64,000 nucleotides of DNA from Saprospiraceae bacterium (GTDB lineage Bacteria; Bacteroidota; Bacteroidia; Chitinophagales; Saprospiraceae), in assembly GCA_016712145.1 (NCBI GenBank), contig JADJRO010000001.1, positions 62,001 through 126,000 on the forward strand, in the 5' to 3' direction. A model generated the notes under the pieces. It was not told where the DNA came from, made no database searches, and saw only the letters and a program-made list of their open reading frames with translations. A program made the position numbers and the translations under genes. Positions 37,307 through 46,274 of this stretch are shown here, piece after piece. The stretch's first letter is position 1. Each line of letters starts with the position of its first letter.

Positions 37307-38047
37307 TTATTTTAAAATTTTCCGGAGGTGTTCATCTACACCATTAACACACTCGTTCCAGCTTTTCCAGAAATTATCATAAGATCCGACACCGTGAACG
37401 GATTCAAAATCTTCTTTAAATTTAATGTCCATATCAAAATCAGCATAATGATCAAAATTATATACAATAGATGTATCTTTTCCGACATTATTCCACAGCT
37501 CATTGTAAAATACTCTTGAGGAGAATGGGTATTTTTTTGCTTCCCAAACTGCTTTATTTTTTTTCATCAACTCTGCAAATAAGTAACGCATTCCAGGCTT
37601 GATGTCTACTACCCAAACATCTAAATGGCTTGGATTGTAATTAGCAGGGGTATAAGAAAGTTCATCTTTTAATTTCCAGAAATTGGATTCACCATATTCT
37701 TCTACATGGACATCCACATTTTTATCCCAATCGTCATCATGTTTGGCATCTCCTTGTGGCAAATGATCCATATCAGTATAGGTCAATGGTCCCATGCCCC
37801 ATATGTACCAACCATCACTTTTACTTCCTTCAGTTACAATTGCTAAGGATGCTTTAGAGGGTCCTGAAGCGTGAAACAGTGCATTGTGAGCTTTTACTCC
37901 TTGTTCAAATTGTTTTTCATGCCCTCGTTTTGGTTTGATAAGCATGTTGTTATACATTGAATAGCTAGGTTTTGAAGCATCCGTTTGTGCTATTGCGAGT
38001 TCTGTAAACATGCAGAAGCATAGCGCAATTAAAATCATTTTTGACAT
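37307..38047 (-). CDS. Secreted protein of unknown function with two similar alpha/beta domains
   Basis: 246 residues; signal peptide 1-20 (LAIAQ). The mature part seems to hold two copies of one fold: residues about 34-70 read MLIKPKRGHEKQFEQGVKAH, and about 148-175 read VWVVDIKPGMRYLFAELMKK, each a beta strand plus an amphipathic helix containing IKP and a following Phe. This resembles tandem ferredoxin-like alpha/beta barrels (ABM/EthD type). No family could be named and no active site was seen. Upstream lies the simple-repeat region, downstream the shared hairpin. Confidence 0.6.
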   Translation of the reverse strand: MSKMILIALCFCMFTELAIAQTDASKPSYSMYNNMLIKPKRGHEKQFEQGVKAHNALFHASGPSKASLAIVTEGSKSDGWYIWGMGPLTYTDMDHLPQGDAKHDDDWDKNVDVHVEEYGESNFWKLKDELSYTPANYNPSHLDVWVVDIKPGMRYLFAELMKKNKAVWEAKKYPFSSRVFYNELWNNVGKDTSIVYNFDHYADFDMDIKFKEDFESVHGVGSYDNFWKSWNECVNGVDEHLRKILK

Positions 38048-38200
38048 AAATTGTATTTAATAATTAATAATAAGTAAATGTAACAAAAAGGAGCATAGCA
38101 AGCTGCAATGATTTTTGTCAGGTCCTTCGATTGCAACGAGCTGGTTGGCATTTATTTAATGCAATGCATACAAAAGATATAATTAATATTCAACTCACTA

Positions 38201-38235
38201 CTAATTAGTTTCTCGCAAAGGCTCAGAGTCGCAAG
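38201..38235. repeat. Duplicated intergenic element, copy 1
   Basis: Begins CTAATTAGTTTCTCGCAAAG and continues GCTCAGAGTCGCAAG. Copy 2 is 225 bp away with about five mismatches. The CGCAAAGACGCAGAGGCGC-type core resembles repeats dispersed in Bacteroidota genomes, from recall. Confidence 0.75.
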
Positions 38236-38374
38236 GAAGCAAAGAAGCAAGGAAGCAAGGAAGTAAGGAAGTAAGGAAGTAAGGAAGCAAGGAAGCAAGG
38301 AAGCAAGGAAGCAAGGAAGCAAGGAAGCAAAGAAGCAAGGAAGTAAGGAAGGAAGTAAGGAAGTAAGGAAGCAA
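38235..38374. repeat. Octanucleotide tandem array (GGAAGYAA)x17
   Basis: About 17 units of GGAAGCAA or GGAAGTAA, two units starting AG, and one 4-bp GGAA insertion near 38347. GGAAGCAA and GGAAGTAA units come in blocks, as expected from slippage. Confidence 0.93.
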
Positions 38375-38425
38375 TAGTTCCAGCCGTCAACTATCACCTA
38401 ACAATTATCACCAAACAACTAAAAC

Positions 38426-38460
38426 CTAATTAATTTCTCGCAAAGACGCAGAGGCGCAAA
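38426..38460. repeat. Duplicated intergenic element, copy 2
   Basis: Begins CTAATTAATTTCTCGCAAAG and continues ACGCAGAGGCGCAAA. It is the second copy of the element at 38201 and lies on the other side of the octamer array. Confidence 0.75.
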
Positions 38461-38480
38461 GAAAAGTAAAAATTCCTGCT

Positions 38481-38527
38481 ACCAACTACCAATTACCAAC
38501 TATCAACTATCAACTATCAACTATCAA
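38481..38527. repeat. Heptanucleotide array running into the subtilase stop codon
   Basis: Six to seven units of ACCAACT, ACCAATT and ATCAACT with period 7, of the same family as the array at 28977. The last partial unit contributes TCA (38524-38526), which on the minus strand is the TGA stop of the subtilase gene. Confidence 0.88.
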
Positions 38528-40227
38528 GTCCTTGGCTGAGAAGGATTTTGAATACCTCCTTCCGGATCGAAACGTTCTGAATTTTTGAGTTTCTTTTTGC
38601 CTTTGGTTTTAGAAGCTAGTTTTACAGCTTCATAACTGTTGATCATACCACCAGATACAGAAATATCTGATAATTTAGCATCCGTCTTAATGCCTGGAAC
38701 GGTTACTTTACTAGTTTCTTTTACAGCACTCTCCAGTAATATTTTACGAACTTGTTTTGCGGTCAATTCTGGAAAATACGAGCGGATCAAGGCAGCAACG
38801 CCTGCCGCAATCGGACTGGCCATCGAGGTTCCTTGTTCGTTTTTGTATTTGTTATCTGGAACCGTTGAATAAATTTGAACTCCTGGAGAAAATAAATCAA
38901 CCGATTTTTTACCATAATTAGAAAACCCTGCGATGGATTTTGGTGCGCCTTCAAAAGATAAGGCACCAACTTCTAACCAGTTCGATGCTTTATTACATCC
39001 CAGAAATTTTTTCTTGGCAAAATACTTATTTGGAAAATTAGCCACCTTGTCATTATTCTCTGCAGAATTGCCGGATGCGTGTACTAATAGAACATCGTGA
39101 TCTTTTGCATATTTTACTGCTGCATCCACTGTTTCTTTATCGGGTGAATGACCTTTCCCAAAACTCATGTTAATAATTGAAGCACCATTGTCAACTGCAT
39201 ATCGAATGGCATTGGCAACATCTTTGTCGCGTTCATCTCCATCGGGTACACAACGCACTGACATAATGCGCACATGATCTGCTACACCATCAATGCCAAT
39301 CCCATTTTCTCTTTTTGCAGCAACCAATCCAGCTACATGCGTGCCATGTGATGCATCCGGACCTTCTACGTCATTGTTACCATAAATACGTTCATTGACA
39401 TTGTCATAATTGTCTCCGATAATGGTTCTGGGATTGTAATCCGGATTAAATGCATATTTTAATTCATTGGTGTAATGTTTTTTTCCTTCTTCAAAATCAT
39501 TAACTAAAAATGATTTCAGTTCAGCAACATTTTTAAAGTTTGAGTTTTCTGCCAGTATTTGTTTAGTCATCGCAATGCTCATCGAAAGGGACTTGGAATC
39601 TTTTTCATCAATGTTATTGATGTTTTCCAAATTCAAAGCCTGCTCACCCAGAGCATTTGATAAAGTATCAAGCAATCCAAGAATTAATTTTTCAGTGTGT
39701 TGAATATAATCCAAATTCGTTTGGGCACTTTTTTGGCGACTTTCAGTATCCGTTTTTAATTTAATGAATTGGTCGTATTCTTTTTTCTGTTTTCCGGTTA
39801 ATTTAGTACGATCTGCTTGTTCATATTTGTAGCGGAGCTGCGCATACAAGCGAGTCGCTTCATACGTATCATTGGCAACATTTCCATTTTTACCTCCAAT
39901 AAAATTCCAACCATGGATATCATCGATATAGCCATTTTTATCATCGTCGATGCCATTCCCAGGGATTTCTTTTGGATTGGTCCACATAACATCTTTTAAA
40001 TCATCGTGGTCTGGTTCAACACCGGAATCCAGGATTGCAACGACGATGGTTTTAGCTTTCTTGCCTGCCAATAATTCTTTGTAGGCTTTTTCAGTTGAAG
40101 TTCCATTGAGTCCATCCAGAGATTTGTCCAATAGATGCCAATTTCTTGGTAAAGCATCTTGGCCAAAAAGGTTTTGAAACATTAACAGACTGATTACCAG
40201 GAACAAATTAGGTATTAAAAAACGCAT
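38524..40227 (-). CDS. Secreted subtilisin-like serine protease (S8)
   Basis: 567 residues; signal peptide 1-23. Catalytic Asp in VAILDSGVEPDHDD (D67), His in DASHGTHVAGLV (about residue 295) and Ser in QGTSMASPIAAG (about 470). A large insertion of about 200 residues separates Asp and His, as in other Bacteroidota S8 proteases. No T9SS sorting domain is visible, so it may stay periplasmic. The gene's TGA stop comes from a heptanucleotide repeat array. Confidence 0.9.
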   Translation of the reverse strand: MRFLIPNLFLVISLLMFQNLFGQDALPRNWHLLDKSLDGLNGTSTEKAYKELLAGKKAKTIVVAILDSGVEPDHDDLKDVMWTNPKEIPGNGIDDDKNGYIDDIHGWNFIGGKNGNVANDTYEATRLYAQLRYKYEQADRTKLTGKQKKEYDQFIKLKTDTESRQKSAQTNLDYIQHTEKLILGLLDTLSNALGEQALNLENINNIDEKDSKSLSMSIAMTKQILAENSNFKNVAELKSFLVNDFEEGKKHYTNELKYAFNPDYNPRTIIGDNYDNVNERIYGNNDVEGPDASHGTHVAGLVAAKRENGIGIDGVADHVRIMSVRCVPDGDERDKDVANAIRYAVDNGASIINMSFGKGHSPDKETVDAAVKYAKDHDVLLVHASGNSAENNDKVANFPNKYFAKKKFLGCNKASNWLEVGALSFEGAPKSIAGFSNYGKKSVDLFSPGVQIYSTVPDNKYKNEQGTSMASPIAAGVAALIRSYFPELTAKQVRKILLESAVKETSKVTVPGIKTDAKLSDISVSGGMINSYEAVKLASKTKGKKKLKNSERFDPEGGIQNPSQPRT

Positions 40228-40350
40228 ATAATTACAGTTTAAGAATTTATTTAATGAATAAAGTGTTATTAATCAATATTTAAAATATAATATATAAATA
40301 TTATTTGAAATATGTTTGTATTTTTGCCTTGTGTCATTAGCAGGTCAAAG

Positions 40351-41181
40351 ATGAGAATAACAGTTTTAAGTATCCTTAGTTTATGTTGGCTTCAAGGCAT
40401 AACGCAAAACATTGACCTTGGAGTATCTTTTGGGGCATCCAATTACAGTGGAGATTTAACTGAATCGATCAAAGCTTCTGTAAAACAAAGTCACCCATGT
40501 TTCGGACTCCATCTCCGGGCTGAAATTGACCCGGTATTTAGTCTTCGATTGCATTTTATGCAATTAGCCGTGAGTGGGGATGATCGGTTTTCCACCCGCC
40601 CTGGCATTGATAAAAGGAAATTGCAATTTGAATCTCAAATACAGGAATTGGGTTTTTATGGTCAATTTCAATTATTGAGTCTGTTTTTAGAGCGGGCTCC
40701 AAGATTGAGTCCTTACCTGGAATTTGGGGTATCTGCCTTTCATTTTAATCCGAAAGCCAATTATTTTGGTAGTGCAGTTTCATTGCAAGCATTAGGAACT
40801 GAGGGGCAAGGGATGCCAAATTATGATCCAAAATATTCACTTTATAGTTATGCATTGAATTTTGGTTTTGGACTTCGATATTTTATTTCGAGTTCTTATT
40901 CATTAAGTTTGGATATGTTGGCACGACAGACCGGTACTGATTATTTGGACGATGCCTCAAAAAATTATGTTTCTTACCAGGAATTGCTTGAAAACAACGG
41001 ACCGATTGCAGCAGCCCTCGGAAATAAAATCAATGCAGCTACGGGTACACAACGTGCAAATCCTGCCGATAAAGACTGGTATCAATCGCTGACCATTGGA
41101 TTTTCTTATCATTTTGGTAAAAAATATCATTATTTTAATCCAAGTTTGCAGAAACATCAGATTCGCTGTCCACATTTTTAA
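40351..41181 (+). CDS. Outer-membrane beta-barrel protein (DUF6089-like)
   Basis: 276 residues from the ATG at 40351 (MRITVLSILSLCWLQGITQ, signal peptide). The mature start NIDLGVSFGASNYSGDL and the alternating strands that follow fit the DUF6089 family of small outer-membrane barrels in Bacteroidota. Two TAnnTTTG boxes lie upstream (40311-40318 and 40319-40326). Function unknown. Confidence 0.72.
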   Translation: MRITVLSILSLCWLQGITQNIDLGVSFGASNYSGDLTESIKASVKQSHPCFGLHLRAEIDPVFSLRLHFMQLAVSGDDRFSTRPGIDKRKLQFESQIQELGFYGQFQLLSLFLERAPRLSPYLEFGVSAFHFNPKANYFGSAVSLQALGTEGQGMPNYDPKYSLYSYALNFGFGLRYFISSSYSLSLDMLARQTGTDYLDDASKNYVSYQELLENNGPIAAALGNKINAATGTQRANPADKDWYQSLTIGFSYHFGKKYHYFNPSLQKHQIRCPHF

Positions 41182-41195
41182 CAACACCCAATGCA

Positions 41196-43112
41196 TTGGA
41201 TCCACTGGAGATCCTTCAGAAATACTGGTCTTATCCAGATTTCAGATCCCCTCAAAGAGAAATTATTGATTCAATATTGTCAGGCAAAGACACTGTGGCG
41301 CTTTTAGCAACCGGAGCAGGGAAATCAATTTGTTTCCAGGTTCCGGCCCTCTGTTTGCCAGGAGTTTGTTTAGTTATCTCCCCACTTATTGCGTTGATGC
41401 AAGATCAAGTAGCCCGTTTAAAAGAATTGGGGATTCAAGCTGCAGCCATTCACTCTGGCATGCATTGGAATGAAATGGATGCGGTCTTATCAAGAGCCCG
41501 ATACGGTGATTTAAAGTTGCTTTATTTATCTCCCGAGCGATTGGAAACAAAAGACAGTTTAGAAGCGATCCAATCCATTCCGATCAGCTTAATTGCAGTT
41601 GATGAAGCGCATTGTATTTCTCAATGGGGACATGATTTTAGACCGGCATATCTTAAGATTGCAGGGATCAGGGAATATACGAAAGCACCCATCCTGGCAT
41701 TAACAGCAACAGCGACGCAAAAAACTCGGGAAGAAATTTGTACGCACTTAAAGTTGGTTGCACCTGCTGTATTTGAAACCAGTTTTCGACGTAAAAATTT
41801 ATCGCTGCTTTTATATGAAGAGGAGCAGAAAATGGAGGCGCTCTTACATTTTTTAAAACCGATTAAAGAAAGTGCCATTGTCTATTCAAGAAATCGCAGA
41901 CAAACCATTGTTTTAGCACAATTCCTTGTCCAATCAGGGATATCTGCAAGGGGCTATCATGCTGGCTTATCAACAACGGATCGAAATCAAATTCAAAAAG
42001 ATTGGATTGCAAATAAAACCCAAGTGGTTGTTGCAACCAATGCATTTGGGATGGGTATTGATAAACCAGATGTGCGACTGGTAGTTCACCTGGATTTGCC
42101 CCAAGGGCTGGAAGAGTATTTTCAGGAAGCAGGCCGGGCAGGTCGGGATCAAAAAAAGTCGTATGCAGTTTTATTATACAATCAACAAGACATCAATCGC
42201 TTGCAACAACAATGGATTGACCAATTTCCAGATGAAGATTATATCCGCGAAGTATACAGGTGTCTTGCCTTGCATTATGAAATTCCTGAAGGCGCTATAA
42301 CCAACGAATCCTTTGATTTTGATGTTTTAGAATTTAGCAAACGGTTTAAATTTAAACCGCTGATCTGTTTAAACGCATTAAAAATTTTAGAGCAAAACGA
42401 ACGAATTGCTCTGACAGAAGGAATTCGTTCACCTTCCCGATTGCAAATCATTGCAGATATTGAAACACTGAATTCTTATCGGAATCGCGATCCTAAACTT
42501 GACCTATTGATTCAAGCATTGTTTCGAAATTATGAAGGGATCTTTTCAGTTGCTGTACAAATTCAGGAACAGAGTTTAGTTTCGATCTGTCAATTGGATC
42601 TTGAAAAGATAATTCAACTATTAAAATATTTACATTCTGAACAGCTTGTAGATTATCATCCTGCCGGCAATAAACCCCAGGTACTTTTTATTAATACGCG
42701 AATCCGAAGTACGGTGCTTACCATAAATAAAGTGTTGTTTCAACAACAAAAGGAACGGATGAAATTCAGAATCCAATGGATGTTGGATTTATTAAGTACT
42801 AACAAATGCAGACAAGTATTTATCGCAATGTATTTTGGACAAGAATCCGGTTCAGATTGCGGCATGTGTGATAATTGTTTGGCTAAAACCTTAGGCAAAC
42901 CGGATAAGCAACTTTACTTAAAATGGAAACAACTTATTCTTGATGCATTAAACACAAAGCCTTCCATGACCTACCGCGAAATCTTGCATTTATTTCCAAT
43001 CAATAAAAAATCATGGGTTGAGTCGATTGTGCAAGACATGGTCCTCGAGCAAGATCTCATACGACAACATGAATTAATCCGTTTAAATCCAAATAGGAAT
43101 CCTCCTTCATGA
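41196..43112 (+). CDS. recQ: RecQ family ATP-dependent DNA helicase
   Basis: 638 residues. LLATGAGKSICFQVPAL (Walker A), ISPLIALMQDQV, AVDEAHCISQWGHDFRP (DEAH), LALTATAT, then the helicase C domain with GFGMGIDKPDVR-like residues NAFGMGIDKPDV and EEYFQEAGRAGRD. C-terminal zinc site CGMCDNC and winged helix; no HRDC domain. It unwinds recombination intermediates. No ATG fits the frame, so a TTG at 41196 (MDPLEILQKYW) is used; an ATG five bases upstream would need a one-base insertion. The next gene overlaps its end by 4 bp. Confidence 0.93.
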   Translation: MDPLEILQKYWSYPDFRSPQREIIDSILSGKDTVALLATGAGKSICFQVPALCLPGVCLVISPLIALMQDQVARLKELGIQAAAIHSGMHWNEMDAVLSRARYGDLKLLYLSPERLETKDSLEAIQSIPISLIAVDEAHCISQWGHDFRPAYLKIAGIREYTKAPILALTATATQKTREEICTHLKLVAPAVFETSFRRKNLSLLLYEEEQKMEALLHFLKPIKESAIVYSRNRRQTIVLAQFLVQSGISARGYHAGLSTTDRNQIQKDWIANKTQVVVATNAFGMGIDKPDVRLVVHLDLPQGLEEYFQEAGRAGRDQKKSYAVLLYNQQDINRLQQQWIDQFPDEDYIREVYRCLALHYEIPEGAITNESFDFDVLEFSKRFKFKPLICLNALKILEQNERIALTEGIRSPSRLQIIADIETLNSYRNRDPKLDLLIQALFRNYEGIFSVAVQIQEQSLVSICQLDLEKIIQLLKYLHSEQLVDYHPAGNKPQVLFINTRIRSTVLTINKVLFQQQKERMKFRIQWMLDLLSTNKCRQVFIAMYFGQESGSDCGMCDNCLAKTLGKPDKQLYLKWKQLILDALNTKPSMTYREILHLFPINKKSWVESIVQDMVLEQDLIRQHELIRLNPNRNPPS

Positions 43113-44182
43113 GAATTATCATAACTGTAACAACGGATATTCATTACGACCAACGCGTTTGCAAAATAGCCAACAGCTTAACAAATGCGGGGCATTCCGT
43201 AGAGGTCATTGGAAGGTATAAGCTGCCATTGGCTCCACGATCTGATTTATTTCAAAAGCGATGGATTCATTGTTGGTTTAAGCGTAGTTTTTTGTTTTAT
43301 GCGGAATTTAATATAAGGCTATTTTTAGTAGTGTTGTTTAAATCCTGTGATGCGATATATGCCTGTGATTTGGATACCTTATTGGCAGCAGGTCTGGTTT
43401 CAAAAATAAGAAATAAAAAATTGATTTTTGATGCACACGAATACATGGAAGAATCCGTTGAGCTTCGAAAGAAGAAATGGATTTCGTCTGTGTGGTCCTT
43501 CATTGGAAAACTAGCAATACCCTGGACTGATGAACGGATTACGGTATCAGATTCATTGGCTTACGAACTTCAATCCAAATACAAGCTACCTTTTCTGGTG
43601 ATTAGAAATTTACCATATTTTCAAAACATACAACCCAGTGACAAGCCACAAAAAATCATTTGGTATCAAGGTGCCTTAAATGAAGGAAGGGGACTGGAGT
43701 TGGTTCTGGAATGTATGAATGATTTACCGGAGTATCGTTTTCATCTGGCAGGAACCGGTGATATTATAGAACAGCTGAAACATCGTACAAAAGAATTGGG
43801 ATTAGAAAATCGCGTGCAGTTTTTTGGTCGTTTAAGCTATGAAGAGATGTTACACCATGCACAGAATGCGTTTGTAGGCATTGATTTATTAGAATCAGAC
43901 AGCAAGAGTTATTGGTTCTCTTTAAGTAATAAGACCTTTGATTATATGCAGGCTTTATTGCCTTCGATTCAAATGAATTTTCCTGAATACCAGCAAATCC
44001 AAAACCAGTTTAAGACCAGTATATTATTAAAAGAACTTTCCAGAAATAGTTTTATCGATGCGATTATGAAATTTGAAAATACTGAATTTTATTTTGAATG
44101 TAAAAAGTCCTGCAGCTTGGCAAAAGAAAAATATCATTGGAAAGAGGAGGAGAAAATCTTATTGCCAATTTTTTGTAAATAA
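43109..44182 (+). CDS. Family 4 glycosyltransferase
   Basis: 357 residues. The N-terminal half starts TVTTDIHYDQRVCKIAN and has FDAHEYMEESVELR, seen in GT4 enzymes of surface polysaccharide synthesis; the C-terminal half has YQGALNEGRGLELVLE, FHLAGTGD and VQFFGRLSYEEM, with E in the donor-binding E-x7-E region less clear. The donor and acceptor are unknown. Its ATG overlaps the recQ stop (ATGA). Confidence 0.8.
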   Translation: MRIIITVTTDIHYDQRVCKIANSLTNAGHSVEVIGRYKLPLAPRSDLFQKRWIHCWFKRSFLFYAEFNIRLFLVVLFKSCDAIYACDLDTLLAAGLVSKIRNKKLIFDAHEYMEESVELRKKKWISSVWSFIGKLAIPWTDERITVSDSLAYELQSKYKLPFLVIRNLPYFQNIQPSDKPQKIIWYQGALNEGRGLELVLECMNDLPEYRFHLAGTGDIIEQLKHRTKELGLENRVQFFGRLSYEEMLHHAQNAFVGIDLLESDSKSYWFSLSNKTFDYMQALLPSIQMNFPEYQQIQNQFKTSILLKELSRNSFIDAIMKFENTEFYFECKKSCSLAKEKYHWKEEEKILLPIFCK

Positions 44183-44273
44183 GTTAATTTTAGCTGTCAA
44201 TTTGCATTTGATCATAACATTGCTTTTAATAAAGTAAAATATAGCATTACTTTTAGGGCTCCTAAAAAATTTC

Positions 44274-45106
44274 ATGGACCAAAACCGTAGTTTTTCTTAC
44301 ATGCCTTAACTTATTCCTGGGTTCTTTTTCTTATTGGGATCGGAATGTTGGCATGGTTTCATGGTTTGGGTTTGGAAAGGAAGCTTAAAGAAAATACGGC
44401 ATTGGCTGTTGAATTAAAGCAGGGGAGCAGTAAAGCCCAAATTCAGGAATTCAGAATCTGGTTAGAACAACAAGAACAACTGATTCCATCAAGCATCAAG
44501 CTGATCGAAGCAAAAGACTATCAAAACCTGATTGACAAAGAAATGGTTTCTCAGGATTCTTCTTTGGAATGGGGCACTTTAATGCCTGTACTCATTATTT
44601 TCAAACTGAAACAAGAATTTTTAGATAAACAACGTTTAAGTTCTTTTGAAGAGTCCGTTTATAAGCATTCCATCGTGAGCCATTTTAGTTATCAAAACGA
44701 AATCACAAGCAAATTATCAAATGTGGTCGACCGGATCCGAATGATTTTCCTTGGGATCACCTTGGTTTTTATCCTGGTAGGGCTTCTAATAAGTGATTAT
44801 TTGGCTCAGGTATTTGTCGATTCCAGAACTGGAATCATACGCTCCTGGAATGAATTAGGAACAAATCCCCAGAAAATTATTCAACCGTATTTAAAACGAG
44901 CCAGCCTCTTGGGATTGGCTAGTGCTTGTATGAGCGTGTTCATTATGGGAATCATCATTTTATTGATTAATTACCTGCTTCCCTGGGGCCTCGAATGGCT
45001 TGAAACAAAAAAATTCTTTTACGTTTTGCTCATTTTGCTGATTTTAGGCCCAACTTTGCAATATTTCCTCGTGAAGCGAAAAATACTTTCAGTTATAAAC
45101 AATTAA
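44274..45106 (+). pseudogene. ftsX: FtsX-like cell-division permease (frameshift near the 5' end)
   Basis: The ATG at 44274 begins MDQNRSFSYM and stops after 11 codons; the main frame then opens at 44291. Adding one T to the five-T run at 44291-44295 joins them into MDQNRSFFLHALTYSWVLFLIG, restoring the first membrane helix (277 residues in total). Without it, only an internal ATG (44345) inside that helix is left. The rest shows a periplasmic domain (about 40-140) and three C-terminal helices with the FtsX signature near FVDSRTGIIRSWNELGTN. FtsEX controls septal cell-wall hydrolases; ftsE is not adjacent. DUF3098 follows by 3 bp. Confidence 0.82.
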
Positions 45107-45109
45107 ATA

Positions 45110-45427
45110 ATGGGAGAATCCAAACAAAAAAAATCAAAATCAACGGTTCAGGCACCAAGCAATATTCAGGAAAAAATGAGTTCTGAAAAACGTACTTTTA
45201 ATAAACCCATGCATGAAATGACCTATGGCTGGGCTCAATATAAATGGATGCTCATTGGATTGGGATTTATAACCTTGGGTTTAATATTGATGTCTGGAGG
45301 ATGGATGCCGAGTCCGGATGTTTGGGATGAAAGCATTATTTACAGTTCCAGACGATTGGTTTTAGCACCCATTTGTATGATTATTGGACTGGGCCTGCAG
45401 ATTTATGCAATTTTTAAGCTTGATTAG
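45110..45427 (+). CDS. DUF3098 membrane protein
   Basis: 105 residues. A charged N-terminus (about 1-40, ending FNKPMHEMTYGWAQYKW) is followed by two membrane helices with MLIGLGFITLGLILM and LAPICMIIGLGLQIYAIF. This is the DUF3098 layout, a Bacteroidota protein usually next to ftsX. Function unknown. In many relatives an undecaprenyl-pyrophosphatase gene (uppP) follows; here truB comes next. Confidence 0.85.
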   Translation: MGESKQKKSKSTVQAPSNIQEKMSSEKRTFNKPMHEMTYGWAQYKWMLIGLGFITLGLILMSGGWMPSPDVWDESIIYSSRRLVLAPICMIIGLGLQIYAIFKLD

Positions 45428-45502
45428 GGCTAATTAGGATTCAAGCCTTTTTGTTGTATTTAATTGTTTTGTTTCCGCACAAACAATCCTTCCAGCTATT
45501 TT

Positions 45503-46207
45503 ATGCAGTTAACCAAAGATACCATACGACAGGCTGATTTTGCAGCAGGTTGTTTAATGTTGGTAGACAAACCTTTTGGACTTACTTCCTTTAAAGTAGT
45601 ACACAAACTGCGCAGTCGAATTTCAGATCGCAACAAGACTAAACTTAAAATTGGGCATGCCGGCACTCTTGACCCACTGGCAACAGGTTTATTGATTCTG
45701 TGTACCGGGAAAATGACTCGGCAAATTGACAGCTATCAAGCTTTGGTCAAAGAGTATTCCGGGATTATTACTTTAGGGGCAACCAGACCAACGTTTGACA
45801 TGGAAAGTCCTATCAATGAAGTGTTTAACTGGAATCACATTCAATCGGAGCAAATCGAATTGGTAAGACAAGGCTTTTTGGGCGAACAATGGATGACTCC
45901 ACCCATCCATTCAGCTGTTCAGATCCAAGGCAAACGAGCCTATGAATTGGCTCGGAAAGGCTTAGAACCCCAATTGGAACCCCGTTTAATTTGTATCGAT
46001 TCACTGAAAGTAGACAGTTCAAACTTGCCTGAGCTGCATTTTAATGTTGTTTGCAGTAAGGGCACCTACATCCGAAGTCTGGCTAATGAATTCGGCAAAC
46101 GCCTGGGTTCAGGTGCATACTTAGCTGCCTTGCGTCGGGAAGCAATTGGCAACTATTCTGTTGACTCAGCATGGAATCTGGAAGAATTGCTTGATTTATT
46201 GAATTAA
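45503..46207 (+). CDS. truB: tRNA pseudouridine(55) synthase TruB
   Basis: 234 residues from the ATG at 45503 (MQLTKDTIRQADFAAG); a TTG at 45464 would add 13 residues not seen in the family. VDKPFGLTSF and KIGHAGTLDPLATGLLILC hold the catalytic Asp; ATRPTFDMESP and VCSKGTYIRSLANEFG follow. It makes pseudouridine 55 in the T-loop of tRNA. Confidence 0.94.
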   Translation: MQLTKDTIRQADFAAGCLMLVDKPFGLTSFKVVHKLRSRISDRNKTKLKIGHAGTLDPLATGLLILCTGKMTRQIDSYQALVKEYSGIITLGATRPTFDMESPINEVFNWNHIQSEQIELVRQGFLGEQWMTPPIHSAVQIQGKRAYELARKGLEPQLEPRLICIDSLKVDSSNLPELHFNVVCSKGTYIRSLANEFGKRLGSGAYLAALRREAIGNYSVDSAWNLEELLDLLN

Positions 46208-46274
46208 GCGTCCCATCTACATCGCATTTTTTGTATTCTTTCGTTATACCTTTGCCGATCATTTAAAATGAACT

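Larger units (their letters stand above)
38048..38523. other. Intergenic region of simple repeats and a duplicated element
   Basis: 476 bp without a credible gene. It holds an octanucleotide array (38235-38374), a 35-bp element present twice (38201-38235 and 38426-38460), degenerate CAACTATCA-type motifs, and a heptanucleotide array that continues into the end of the subtilase gene. An 81-codon frame across the octamer array is low complexity and rejected. Confidence 0.85.

Noticed and set aside
38235..38374. CRISPR array or mobile element end
   Set aside because: Pure 8-bp tandem repeats, no spacers, no transposase or target-site duplication found.
38152..38397. 81-codon frame on the minus strand across the octamer array
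   Set aside because: The product is a low-complexity Leu/Pro/Phe/Cys repeat made by GGAAGYAA units; no start signal and no family.
41191..41196. recQ starting from the ATG at 41191
   Set aside because: It is out of frame by one base; a TTG at 41196 gives the expected N-terminus, so no lesion was assumed.
44345..45106. ftsX starting at the ATG at 44345
   Set aside because: It would start inside the first membrane helix, while sequence just upstream encodes the rest of that helix.
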